A stretch of DNA of 64,000 nucleotides from Angiostrongylus vasorum. Taxonomy: Eukaryota; Nematoda; Chromadorea; Rhabditida; Metastrongylidae. The notes beneath the pieces are model-generated. The model was not told the DNA's origin. It made no database searches and saw nothing but the letters and a program-made list of their open reading frames with translations. Both the position numbers and the translations under genes were made by a program. Below, in pieces: positions 45,273 through 55,639 of this stretch (position 1 is its first letter; the number at the start of each line of letters is the position of its first letter). The stretch spans positions 2,542,001 through 2,606,000 of the forward strand of contig JADANN010000375.1 of NCBI GenBank assembly GCA_018806985.1, in the 5' to 3' direction.

Positions 45273-45303
45273 CAAATAGTTCGGCATCATAGTAAGACGG
45301 TCT
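45273..45303 (-). CDS. possible small sixth exon of the Ly6 gene
   Basis: Minus strand, acceptor CCCTTCAG and donor GTAACA enclose 31 bases reading RPSYYDAELF in the phase left open by the exon ending at 45496. A 31-base exon can arise by chance; no further exon was found to continue it. Confidence 0.25.
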
Positions 45304-45495
45304 CTGAAGGGATTTCTCGCCGATTGTACAATAAATCCTTTCAAACCCACTGCCGTTTCTTACCTACTCTTCCCTATCTAGATCATCAAGCAAGATAAGA
45401 AATGAGTTAATGTTTAAGGTAAAATAGTGCAGGTTTCATTTAGTCTTTGTTTCATTATTTTTTGTTTATCCTTTATTTCTTTTCTAGAGTTTTAC

Positions 45496-47351
45496 CATAT
45501 TCTTTCGAGCTTGAGGATCCAAAGGGAGATGACTTTGTCCTCCTCCAATCACTCTGCTCCAACAATCTCGAACTATCGCACCGCTTTGTACTGAAATAAA
45601 TTATTTCGACAAACTCTCGTACTTATTACACGTTAAGTCACCTATCAGTGGTTTAGCAAACAGTAGTTTTCGTACGGGAATGTAAATAGACGAAAAAGTA
45701 ATTACTTAATAGGGAGTTTTAGACTCCTGTTCTTTGCCCTACAAAATCCAAATACCACTCCGTGTCGATAGTTTCAGAAAAAAAAAGTGATAGAGAGCAA
45801 GGAAGGCAAAAGTGCATGGAATACAGGAGGAATAAAAAGAGAGAGACAGAAAGAGTGAATGAGTAATAGAATGGCAGGACAGTAAGAAAATCCTACCACA
45901 GACGTCCCTTTTCGCTGGTGCTTCTGTGATCACTGCTTTTATGCAAACGCTATTCGGGCAATCCACAACAGGCACCATATTTTTCACCTGAAAAATGTTC
46001 TGGCAAAAATTGTATTATAAATATGCTGTTATTACATGATGTTTGTAATTGGACGCATATAGCACAGTGGTTAGAGGTATCCTGCCACACTCCTAGTCTT
46101 TGGTTCGATCCCTCTCTCTGGGATCAAGTCTCCTATCGTTTCTGGGATCAGCAGCTTGGCACACTCTTGTCCGGGATAATAAAAGCACTGGCTTGATATA
46201 TTGATACGACCATGTAAGTCATTGTATTGGGCAAATATGCTTTCGAATACCTCTACAATTCGACGAATGAGGTAGAATACATGGCGCATCCCTAACGAAT
46301 TCATTAACGCAGAACGCTCTATCGTTATTATTTCAAATTAGAGAACAATTTCACTTTCTCTCGAACTTTCTCTTGAACACCGTAATTTATCGTGGCTTTT
46401 TAAATTTGTATAGTGAAATTATCGACGAGCTTTTTGCTAGAGATTGGATTTTTTTGCAATCCTTTAAACCATGAAGGGGATGGACAGCACAGTAGTTGTG
46501 ATGTCCGTCATCATGAGCATGGCGCTCGTTTGACTCCGATCCGGGCCAACCAAGCCTCTCATCTCTCCGGGGTCGGGAAATTGGTACCGAACTTGTCTGG
46601 GAAAAAATCACTCTCTGTAATCCAAATAGGAACGCTTCAGCTCGGCTATCTAAGGACTCTAGAGAGAATTGCTCAGCCAGCATTCCACGACACTCAAGAT
46701 TAAAAAAATTTTCAAAGAACTGTCAGGATTAATCCCACACTTTTTCTCCGGATTTCCTTGTCAATATCGGCTGCCATCAGTTTATTTCTGTCGGGCGAAG
46801 ATTTATGACATCGTTTAAAGCAGACAATGACGGATAATGTTTTGGTTAACTTTTCGGGCAAACGACCCCCCAAGAGAAAACCTTTAGACCGTTCTTTATG
46901 TCTTATAGCAACTTCCATCCCAAAGAGAAGAAAACAAGTTATTTCATTCAAATATTGAACGATAAAAGAAATTTTTCACAAACCTTATCACAACTTTCAT
47001 TAGAGTACCATGGGAATTCTCGTAAAAACTGTAACCCATTGGTTTCTTCGTTTTTTGGCTAAAACTACACGGAAAGAATTTGCGAAATCTTCAGGATAAA
47101 GTTAAGGGCCTACTTGATAGCGAGACACTCACCCATCGGCTATGTAGATGTGCCGACGAGCAACTGTAGCACTTTTCTGAAAAAAAGATAAGCTCAATAA
47201 AAAGAATTTATCTACTGATATAGTTTAGCACGGAATAAAATCATCAGCAGAGAAAGATTACAGGAAACGTGGAAAAAATTCTTCTTGTGTCGCACTCACC
47301 TGATAGACCAACAAAAACTGACGAGCTGCAGAGAAGCAGCAACAAAAGCAT
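45496..47351 (-). CDS. Ly6/uPAR (three-finger) secreted or GPI-anchored protein, 3' end missing
   Basis: Minus-strand exons join in phase: 47300-47351 (ATG at 47351, donor GTGAGT), 47133-47176 (acceptor TTTCAG, donor GTGAGT), 46984-47028, 45897-45987 (acceptor TTTTCAG), 45496-45590 (acceptor TTTCAG, donor GTAAAA). The start gives a signal peptide (MLLLLLLCSSSVFVG), then EKCYSCSS, the N-terminal CxxC signature of Ly6 domains, then NESCDK, DCPNSVCIKAVI, KRDVCVQSG and RDCWSRVI. That is seven extracellular cysteines in Ly6-like order; the last ones (usually before a CN motif) and any GPI signal must be in exons not found. Such proteins act at cell surfaces, often modulating receptors or channels. 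Intron 45988-46983 holds a SINE1 and a SINE2. Which nematode Ly6 subfamily this is was not determined. Confidence 0.8.
46045..46325 (+). mobile_element. SINE1 copy in Ly6 intron, diverged
   Basis: Head CATATAGCACAGTGGTTAGA at about 46055-46074, B box GGTTCGATCCC near 46101-46111, body and end (CGAATGAGGTAGAATACATG, GCGCATCCCTAACGAATTC). Antisense to the host gene. Confidence 0.75.
46480..46710 (+). mobile_element. SINE2 copy in Ly6 intron, 3' truncated
   Basis: tRNA-like head GACAGCACAGTAGTTGTGAT with B box as GTTTGACTCCG, then CTCTCATCTCTCCGGGGTCG, CTTGTCTGGGAAAAAATCAC, GGAACGCTTCAGCTCGGCTA, ending CACTCAAGATTAAAAAAA at about 46704. Confidence 0.82.
46712..46930 (-). other. open frame inside Ly6 intron
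   Basis: A 66-codon minus-strand frame from an ATG (MEVAIRHKERSK, LLGGRLPEKLTKTLSVIVC, ending VGLILTVL) lies in the 996-base intron. I first considered it an exon, but the flanking Ly6 exons join correctly without it, and it has no good acceptor. Confidence 0.25.
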
Positions 47352-47600
47352 AGGCGAATAGCACTGGAGAGCTTAGGGACCAGCACGTCCTTCTTAGAAC
47401 GGGAAGCTCAGGAGTTGGAGCATGAGGCGTCGATGGGAGGCTGGCTGCGAACAAGGCCGAGAGCGCCGGAAGCTGGATGGCTAGCCTCAGGCCTGGCCGC
47501 TGGCTGGCCGGCGCGTCACGGAATGCAGAAATCGATGGGTCCCTCAGAGACGAGTTCCCACGTAACAAGCTGTGTGCGAAAAAAAGAAACGTAATATCAA
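47352..47600 (-). promoter_or_regulatory. GC-rich 5' UTR/promoter region of the Ly6 gene
   Basis: The 245 bases upstream of the Ly6 ATG are strikingly GC-rich for this window (GGCCAGCCAGCGGCCAGGCC as read on the minus strand near 47500). A minus-strand AG at 47570-47571 after a T-run (TTTTTTTCGCACACAG) could serve as a trans-splice or cis-splice acceptor for the 5' UTR, as is common in nematodes. Promoter activity is inferred from position and composition only. Confidence 0.4.
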
Positions 47601-47879
47601 AAGAATAACGAATATACGGATGTTATTTATAGTGTAAACGTTTAAAAAATTGAATTAAGATCTCATCTCGGTGCAGTTTACTGGATCCAAAAGCCAGAGT
47701 TCTTGAATTTCTCATCATTAACCGAGTTCATGTCAACAACCTCGATTTGGAGGTTTCATACGGTAATTACCCTATTTTTTTTCTACTTGTTCTAACTCCA
47801 CCACTTCAACAACCTACAGTGCCTTGGTAACTACTTATTATTTCATATTATTTCTTTTGTTACATGATTCAGTAGATAC

Positions 47880-48110
47880 CATGTGGATCACAATATGCGC
47901 ACACCAACACTTCTTGCATTAGGTTCGTCTCCTCACATAAGCCATCCACGGAGGTCTTCGAGCATTTTCTGCGTGTGTGTTTGTCTGCTGCTCAGGGATT
48001 TCTTCGCCTTCTTTACGAATGCCGTTGAATACTGGCCTCGTCGATTCTCCCTGGCGTCCTGAGATAGCGGGCTAGAGCGATTCTCTCTGGACTACTGGAA
48101 GTGAACTGTT
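47880..48110 (-). mobile_element. SINE2 partial copy, reverse
   Basis: TAGGTTCGTCTCCTCACATA, AGCCATCCACGGAGGTCTTC, GTTGAATACTGGCCTCGTCG, ATTCTCCCTGGCGTCCTGAG match the reversed 3' half of SINE2. The head half is missing. Confidence 0.65.
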
Positions 48111-48164
48111 CACCGATAGAGTGTGGCTGTAAGACGTTAATTTTTTTGATCGTAGGAAGGATAT

Positions 48165-48550
48165 AATATTTGAATCGGCTGTTTCAATGTAGGCGGGGTC
48201 GGTCATCACGGGCGCGCTACTGCTTAGATCCCGTTCCCTGCTCACCAATCCTACACCCTTCCGGAGTATGGAAATTGGTACAGACTTGTCTAGGAAAAAA
48301 TTACTCTCTACAATCCAAATGGGAATGCTCTAGCCCGTCTACCTCAAGACTCTTGTGAGAATCGACTCTACCAGCATTCTACAACATTTAAGATGAAATG
48401 GAAATCCTCAAACAGCAACCGAAGCCACACCTGAAAACTTGGAAGACCTTCGTGGATGATGCACGCGAGGAAACGAGTCGGGTCGAATGTGAGAAGTGCT
48501 GGGATCCGCACAGCAGATCTGAAATCGGTCGTATAAAATAAATTGAAATA
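48165..48550 (+). mobile_element. SINE2 copy, nearly full length
   Basis: Head at about 48170-48230 (CTGTTTCAATGTAGGCGGGG, TTAGATCCCGTTCCC), body GGAAATTGGTACAGACTTGT, GGGAATGCTCTAGCCCGTCT, end GAGGAAACGAGTCGGGTCGA, tail AAAATAAATTGAAATAAAT. Confidence 0.8.
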
Positions 48551-48704
48551 AATAACACAGATTGTAGACTACTTAGTCTTCCATTGACCTGCTAGGCGAG
48601 GCGAAACATTAATTCCTGTCGTTCCATGGAAATCGAACGTGGGCAGTTAAATTTTAATACACGCGTGCATACCAACCATAAGCCAGTGACGAAGCCGGCA
48701 AGAG

Positions 48705-48975
48705 CTATAAAACCTTTCGGCATTAGTCTTACCGAGATGCGCCAAGCATTCGACTTCACTAAGCATTGTTGGAGGTGAATGAATGCATATCTGGCCTTTA
48801 CAATGACTCGCGGTGGCCTACCGATGTATCGATCCAGTGCTGCTACCCTCCCAGACAAGTCTGGTATCAATATGGCGGCCCCGAAAGGATGGAAGGTTTG
48901 GTGAGCCAGGGTTGAAGGATCAAGCTCATGAATAATGCAGAGCACCTCTTACCACTGCGCTATGCGCTCCTCACT
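48705..48975 (-). mobile_element. SINE1 copy
   Basis: Reverse complement: TTTCGGCATTAGTCTTACCG, CAGACAAGTCTGGTATCAAT near 48851-48870, head with CTCTTACCACTGCGCTATGC near 48946-48965. Confidence 0.85.
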
Positions 48976-49049
48976 GAACCAATATACACGAGTAGTTTAA
49001 ATGAGGAAGGACTGATATTGAAGTTAACACAGGACTGCGTCCATGACGG

Positions 49050-49275
49050 CTTCGTTGAATGAGATGAAGAAATAGTTATTGAGTGCATATTTGGCCTACA
49101 CAGTGAAGCAGAGGTTCTACCGAAGAGTTGAGCAGTGTTTTTTTATCCTCTGAAAAACAAACTTGGTTTCAATCCATCGACCACGGAGGAATGGAGGGCT
49201 AGGTTTGTCCGGGATGCGTGATCGCAGCAACGACCACATATGTAATATAGGGCACGTCTGACCATTGTGCTACAC
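49050..49275 (-). mobile_element. SINE1 copy, diverged
   Basis: Reverse SINE1 without the tail: GAGTGCATATTTGGCCTACA, CCACGGAGGAATGGAGGGCT, head GACCATTGTGCTACACGAGT at about 49260-49279. Confidence 0.65.
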
Positions 49276-49279
49276 GAGT

Positions 49280-49690
49280 TATGGAACAACTTTTATAGTA
49301 TGGTAATGCTAAAAGTAGTGTCCTAGTACGAGGTACGCGTATGGTAGAGATGGAAAACGATACCTTTTAATAAAGTGGTAGCGGTTGAGTTCACGAAGTT
49401 GTTGCGACCACTAGTCTATTTTTAGAATAATTTTCCTCGGAGATTTCTGGGATGAAACGTACATGGTGCCAATTGAAGGCTATCAGTAACAAAAGTGTGC
49501 AGGACTTGTTCATTCATTTTTAGAAGGACGAGAACTTTTCAGAAAGGGCCACAAATCAATTCAAGGCGCATTTTTACTTAAAAAAAATGTTTCCAAGGTT
49601 TTAATCAGCAAGTAAATAACTTGATGTTTTCCTAATAAGATCACCCGAAGTTGTTACTATTTCCTGTTTACAAAAGCTGTCCTTTCATCT
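49280..49690. other. no recognised feature
   Basis: AT-rich spacer between a SINE1 copy and the Penelope-like element; nothing recognised. Confidence 0.4.
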
Positions 49691-52075
49691 TCTTCACAGC
49701 CTGGAAAGGTCGAGTTGAGTGGAATATACGCAGCCAAATACCTCCATAACGAAAACAAAGAACCTGCAATACCTAAATCTCAATTTCGCTGGAAAAAAAA
49801 GTAGCTTCTTGGCACAACTATCGTTTTCTATGACTTTTCCACTGAGTATTCCACATGGAGGCCAACCTCACAGCGTTCACATGGATGCGGCTGAAATCTA
49901 GGCTTCGTGATTTTTCTGCTGGAGTTATTGAGGTATTTGGCTGACTAGATTTTAGTCGTTGACCTTTCCAGGCTCTGAGCAAGCCGGAACCTGCCGAAAC
50001 GTCGGCTTCTTGCGTCAATAAAGAATAAAGTGACAACTTCGTGTTTACTCATCAAGAATGCAATGAATTATTGACCAATAGCGAGATAAATAGAAACTCG
50101 TCGTGGGAAGAAGTAAATGCTTCAGCTGAATCCTTCCACGACAAAAAAAATCAATTCGTACAAGTTTTTCGCCAAGATGGCTCTGACAGCGATTCCTTAA
50201 GTTTTGCTTCCCCCTATTTCTTGCTTTTCTCCTGTCTTTTATTTATGTGTACTCTAGAAACCAATATTTTTTCGAAGTTTTTGTAATTTTTTTCATCTTA
50301 TGTTTGTTAAATCACAGTGACGAAAAAATTTCATTGGTTTGCACTTGCCAGAAACAAATCATGTAAGGAATAAATCCGACCTCTTCGATGAACTAGGTAG
50401 CCAACTGCCACTACTCTGCTGTAGATATATGGATGACTATTTTGTTAGCTCCTCCGCTCAGGAGGAGATGGACAAATGTTTGTTGAACGAACAATCAGGA
50501 TACATAACATTCACTCGAGAAAAACCAAAAGGAAACTGGCTTCCATTTCTCAACACTCAATTTAATGTATCCGAAAACGGCTGCAACACCAAATCGTACC
50601 GAAAGCCGAGTAATAAAGGCACACTAGTTCACTACCTCTCCTGTCACCCCTCACACACAAAAGCGCCGTTTGTCAGAACATTTTTCGAACAGCCGCCAGT
50701 ACATGCACAGAAAGAGAGCAGAAACAAGAATCCCTGAAATTGGCACGACGAACAGCCATTTCCAATAGCAACGAAATGGTATTCTCTTGAGACAAGTTTA
50801 GAGGAGACATCATGCCCCAAATAAATTTCTCAAGCGAGAGAAAGGTCATGTTGATCCAGCCAGTCAGTTCCAATCACACAACGACCGCCATAAAATTTTT
50901 GCTCAAAAACCCAGTCTACAAAAAAAAGTGTAGCATCAGCTGGACTACCACTCTACGTTGTCAGCTAGTTCGTATCCGAGCGTTTGACGGTCTACACACT
51001 GTGAAAAATGACGTACCTAATATGTCCTAACAGTAGAGACGGTGATTGCATTGGTTCTGGTACGGTGTACCTCATCTCTTAAAAATCGTTTGCTTACTTA
51101 CATGATACTTGAGCGGTCTGTCTTCACTGGTTGTTCGGGCCTCAGCATTAATCACCACTTTTCGGAGATTTGCTGGTTAAGCTATTGTGGTTCCCTGGAA
51201 TCCCGAGGTCAGCCTGACCAAAGTCTGCCCCCAGGTCTTCACCACCACGGGCAGCCGCAGCCGTTATGGATCAGGGGGGACATTTGCCACCATGCAACTT
51301 TAATACCAGGACGGTGGTGGATCCTGATTTTTGGTTTACTTTCAGCTAGGCTTCGAGAAGGAAACGCCGGACTCATTCCCAGCTTGGGAGACCTTGCTAG
51401 GGGGACGAATTTTTCCCGCTGTCATCACAGTACGACGCCCAGGAACACCTCCCCAGCCACGATGAGGCGGTAAACCGTTGGGAAGAAATAGCGCTTAGTG
51501 AAGAACATATTACCCAAGCAGGTAGAACACCCCTGCGTTTGTATTAAAGAACACCTAGTTGGTAAAATTGAAGCATAGAACCAAATACTCCACTGCAGCG
51601 CATATGACCCGACGGAATAACTTGAAAGATTCTAAAGTAAAAGTCACTATCGTTCAGAGGAATGCAAGACATCAGTGCGTAAAACTCTTTAGGCGCTTGG
51701 ATGAATTCCTGGAATCCAAAGCTGAACAGCAGGAAGAAGTGCTTTGTGGTCACGTTTGACCTCATGCATACCTCAGGTAAACTTTTTGACCTGAGCCGTG
51801 CACATTCCCAGCCATTTAGGACTCTGTGCGGCTGCTTTTAACCATTAAGTTAGTGAGAAACTTGTGAACAACAAAAACTTTATTGCATAAGGAAAGCTCT
51901 TTACTATGCTGGTGGAATTCTATATATTGCATGTTTTCTGGTGTAGTTGTGGAAGTGTCTTGCTGAGTAGATTGCGAATCAGATGGACTTCCAAGACCCT
52001 GAAGGAGGAGAAACTGTGGAAACATTAGCTATTGTGAGTAAATAGTTCATAACAACTTCTTGTTTAATCTTCAAG
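49690..52075 (+). mobile_element. Penelope-like element, defective, with flanking repeats
   Basis: Plus-strand frame 50339-50737 reads LDELGSQLPLLCCRYMDDYF (reverse transcriptase catalytic YMDD), then CLLNEQSGYITFTREKPKGN, WLPFLNTQFNVSENG, YRKPSNKGTLVHYLSCHPSH. Downstream pieces resemble the linker and GIY-YIG endonuclease of Penelope elements: CPNSRDGDCIGSGTVYLI (51028-51081) and KYSTAAHMTRRNNLKDSKVK with VTIVQRNARH (51578-51673). The reverse transcriptase N-terminal part is largely missing. Flanks are similar in direct orientation (49905-50060 and 51925-52075), and CAGCCAAATACCTC (49729-49742) is inverted at 49930-49943, as is CCTGGAAAGGTC near 49700 with GACCTTTCCAGG near 49960; complex pseudo-LTRs of this type are typical of the family. 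A family E repeat sits at 51090-51515. Confidence 0.8.
51090..51515 (-). repeat. family E repeat nested in the Penelope-like element
   Basis: Reverse family E from CTTACTTACATGATACTTGA through ATTTGCTGGTTAAGCTATTG, GGACGGTGGTGGATCCTG, GATGAGGCGGTAAACCGTTG at about 51460-51479. Penelope protein similarity stops just before it and resumes just after it, which marks it as an insertion. Confidence 0.78.
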
Positions 52076-52319
52076 AAAAACAGTTGATTACAAATCAGGT
52101 AGTCATTTTTTAGAGAAAATGAGGCGGCTAGTAAACCTTCGCTCTCTGGTTATCTCGCGTATAAATGTTAGGTGCCATGATTACTAGTTTCAAATGTTGT
52201 TTTTTTCCTCTAAAAAACTTTCTTGTTACCGTAACAAAGGACTTTCTGAATTCTGATTGTGATTTGCAGCAGTGGGCCCACATCCTCAGCGGGGTCATCC
52301 AAGAAAAAGATGTACACCC

Positions 52320-53455
52320 CTATCCTTCTTTCTCTCTCTCTCTCTCTCGCTCTTACTTTTCCTTCAGTTCCCCTCAGAAAGCCTAATGTAAAATAAGTCA
52401 AGGTTAAAATGAAACCTAGTCGATAAGCGGCAAGCATTTTTATAGTCCACAAATGTAACTGGCTATGGTTACGACCCGTGTACGCCTGTATCCTCCTTTT
52501 CTGTTTCTCTCCCTCTTATTTTCCTTCAGTTCTCCTCAGAAAGCCTAATGCAAAATAAGTCAAGGATAAAATGAAACCCAGCCGATAAGCGGTAAGTATT
52601 TTTATAGTCCACAAATGTAACTGTCTATGGTTACGACCCGTGTACACCTGTATCCTCCTTTCTGTTTCTCTCCCTCTTATTTTTCCCTTCAGTTCTCCTC
52701 AGAAAGCCTAATGCAAAATAAGTCAAGGATAAAAATGAAACCCAGTCGATAAGCGGTAAGTATTTTTACAGTCCGCAAATGTAACTGTCTATGGTTACGA
52801 CTGTGTACACCTGTATCCTCCCTTTCTGTTTCTCTTCCCTCTTATTTTCCTTCATTTCTCCTCAGAAAGCCTAATGCAAAATAAGTCAAGGATAAAATGA
52901 AACCCAGTCGATAAGCGGTAAGTATTTTTACAGTCCACAAATGTAACTGTCTATGGTTACGACCCGTGTACACCTGTATCCTCCTTTCTGTTTCTTTCCC
53001 TCTTATTTTCCTCTTCAGTTCTCCTCAGAAAGCCTAATGCAAAAATAAGTCAAGGATAAAAATGAAACCCAGTCGATAAGCGGTAAGTATTTTTACAGTC
53101 CGCAAATGTAACTGTCTATGGTTACGACCCGTGTACACCTGTATCCTCCTTTCTGTTTCTCTCTCCTCTTATTTTCCTTCAGTTCTCCCTCAGAATGCCT
53201 AATGCAAAATAAGACAAGGATAAAATGAAACCCAGTCGATAAGCGGTAAGTATTTTTACAGTCCACAAATGTAACTGTCCATGGTTACGATCCGTGTACA
53301 CCTGTATCCTCCTTTCTGTTTCTCTCCCTCTTATTTTCCTTCAGTTCTCCTCAGAAAGCCTAATGCAAAATAAGTCAAGGATAAAATGAAACCCAGTCGA
53401 TAAGCGGTAAGTATTTTTTATAGTCCACAAATGTAACTGTCTATGGTTACGACCT
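52320..53455. repeat. tandem array, seven units of 161-165 bp
   Basis: The marker CGATAAGCGG occurs at 52421, 52583, 52747, 52909, 53074, 53237 and 53398. Each unit has a pyrimidine-rich start (TTTCTGTTTCTCTCCCTCTT), TTTTCCTTCAGTTCTCCTCAG, AAGCCTAATGCAAAATAAGT, GATAAGCGGTAAGTATTTTT, then GTAACTGTCTATGGTTAC, a 5-bp hairpin. Units 2-7 are nearly identical, the first more diverged, so expansion is recent. All three frames across the exon-like part contain stops, so it is not a repeated coding exon. Confidence 0.9.
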
Positions 53456-53459
53456 GGGA

Positions 53460-55460
53460 AAGCTCAAGAGTAATATTTTTTCTTGACTCTAGTCTTCTTC
53501 GAACAAAAAAATGGTGATGCTGTAGTCGAAAAAAGTGGTAATCTGTGATTTTAGATACCAAAAGCAGTATGCATTGTTGATATATCATGATCGAACCACA
53601 ATTAGGAATAAAATTTTGTCCCCTGTTAATATTCTTGTTCGCTTCAACTCTGTTGGTGGAGAACCGGGCCATTTCCGCAGTACTGAAAAACAAATATGCG
53701 AAGCTATTTTGAAAGTCATACAACAATAGTAAAATCTTTTTTGAACAAGTTCATGCTGCAGCCTTATGTCATCCTTTGGCTCTCCGAAAAACCAGATCCA
53801 CAGAAGTTCTTGGTTTATTGGTGGGTTCAAGTACATCTTGCCGATGTCTAAAAGTAGCTACGCATCACGTACACAAATGTGTGGAGGTGCAGCATATGAC
53901 AGGTATAAAGCGCGAGGTTGAGAACCAGTAAGAAATGCACAAAAATTTCTCATCCATTCTCCAAGAATCTCTCACGGAAGACATCTGCTTTGATGATATC
54001 ACAATAGGAAACAATGCGGCGGCGAATACGCGGTTTTCTTCAAGTCATTTCAAGTACTTCCTCTGGATCTCTTCTATCAGCACTCAGAGCCATCGGTGGA
54101 AAGTGGTTTTTTAAAAAAGCGCTGCCTTTTTAAAGTGTCAGAGAAAGTCTCGTTGTACTGGAAGAACCCTAGTCGCAAAACAGCAGAACTTCCTTCGTCC
54201 TACCAATGACCGCTGGTGCTTGTGCTGGAGACCTGGGAATGTCACAACATGGTTACTTTGAGATTCCAGCAGCAAAACAATGCTCAGTCAGCATTCAAAG
54301 GTGCTAACGAGAACAAAAGATGACAGGTCGCCAAGCCACAGCCGAACCGAAAGATCAAGAAATGAGTGAAATAAGTCCTCGCTATAAGAAACATGGAAGC
54401 GACATATGAGGACAGATTGTTTAAGTACCGAACCATTGTTCAGATTATTTGCTTGGTTGTGAATCCATGTAATCCCATCACAAGCGAAATACGTATTGGG
54501 ATAGAGCTCCGTTTCGAATATGGTAGCTGATGAAGTTCTACCCGCTTTCAACCACTGTATTTTTTTCACAAAAAGAATTCCTTTTCGACGATAGTTGTGA
54601 CGAGGTTTATCGAAACACTTCATAAATGCTCGCAGTGGGAAAGAGAAAATCGACAACTGAGCGAGCAGCCCTCCCTACTCTTATCATCCTTGCAAAACAG
54701 GGGTTTGCACCGACAGCTTAGGGCAATTGCTCTTTTATTAGTGTGGGATCATCCCATCTCTGGAGTGTAGCTTTTTTGCATTCCTCGGTTAATTGTTGGA
54801 AATCTATAACCATCCCTTGTTGTCCCAAGAATACCAACACCGGTCTCATGCACTGCACGAAACTTAGGGCTTTTTTGACGTACACTTGCTTTTTTCTAAA
54901 CTACCTAGTATACTTTGGTAGTTGAATAGGACCCATGTAGCGTCGTTGTTAGAGTTGCCCTTCAGTAAAATCTGTATGAGCTCTGTCAACCTCACCAAGT
55001 TTGCAGCAGAATTGAGAATCGGTGAATTTGTGCCAAATTTCTCTAAGAACAAAAGAAACGTTGATTTGGACAGCGATCGGCCATCATCGCAAAGACTAGT
55101 ACTAGCACATTTTTACACTGAACTACTAAGTTGCTAATTCCACAAAGCCTTTCCAGTGTTTCCATGCATTGCATAACGGTTCCTTAATGTGTTCAATGAA
55201 GCGTGACGCCCAACTGGAATATTTAACCCGACCACCACATTCCGTGAGGATTTGGTATCCCGTTTCTGTTGATCCCACAAAGCAACAGCTTGAAGATGTC
55301 GCAGCGGCGTAGTGGCGACAACGACGACGAAGACGACAATACTGCGTCGGAGGTGACGGATATTTGATCCAGTAAGTATATTCGGCAATCACAATGGAAG
55401 AAAGTTTCTCCAGTTTTGAAGAAAAGGCTGACATCTTAGTCCTCTTTTCCATATCCCTCC
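53460..55460 (-). other. block of unrecognised minus-strand open frames
   Basis: Three frames lie in the same orientation: 55126-55452 (108 codons from ATG; IVIAEYTYWIKYPSPPTQYC), 54288-54656 (122 codons; DKPRHNYRRKGILFVKKIQW), 53418-53836 (two overlapping frames; VLRKWPGSPPTELKRTRILT). Their order and spacing would suit one decayed mobile element, but no catalytic motif is visible, and splice sites are not evident. A SINE2 fragment (54195-54300, plus) and a possible SINE1 head (54925-54960) interrupt the block. Confidence 0.3.
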
Positions 55461-55639
55461 TAAGGTGTTCTAAATCCGTTAGAGAACTTAAGAAATACTA
55501 GAGTAGGAGTAACACTAAAATTAAGATTAGCCGCAGTGGTACCACCTTTTCAACTTACGGTAATGGCAAAGACCGAACTACTGAGCAAAAAGGGAAGCTA
55601 GGAGAGAACGGGTAATGAAAATTATAATCACGTTTCATT

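Noticed and set aside
45489..45597. Plus-strand terminal exon reading LPYSFELEDPKGDDF with acceptor TTTTCTAG and stop
   Set aside because: The minus strand of the same bases has equally good splice sites and joins in phase with four other Ly6 exons; the plus-strand reading has no partner exons.
47296..47568. 90-codon minus-strand open frame with a hydrophobic stretch
   Set aside because: It starts from TTG in a GC-rich 5' region; the frame that continues into CYSC uses the ATG at 47351 in a different phase.
51060..51140. Reading the stretch after 51084 as the GIY-YIG segment of the Penelope protein
   Set aside because: Comparison with 24045-24120 shows that this sequence is the end of the family E repeat, not Penelope.
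52320..53455. Tandem array as repeated coding exons
   Set aside because: All three frames of the exon-like block contain stop codons in every unit.
52320..53455. Tandem array as spliced-leader RNA genes or a CRISPR array
   Set aside because: No spliced-leader sequence or Sm-site layout; units lack unique spacers and the DNA is nuclear eukaryotic.
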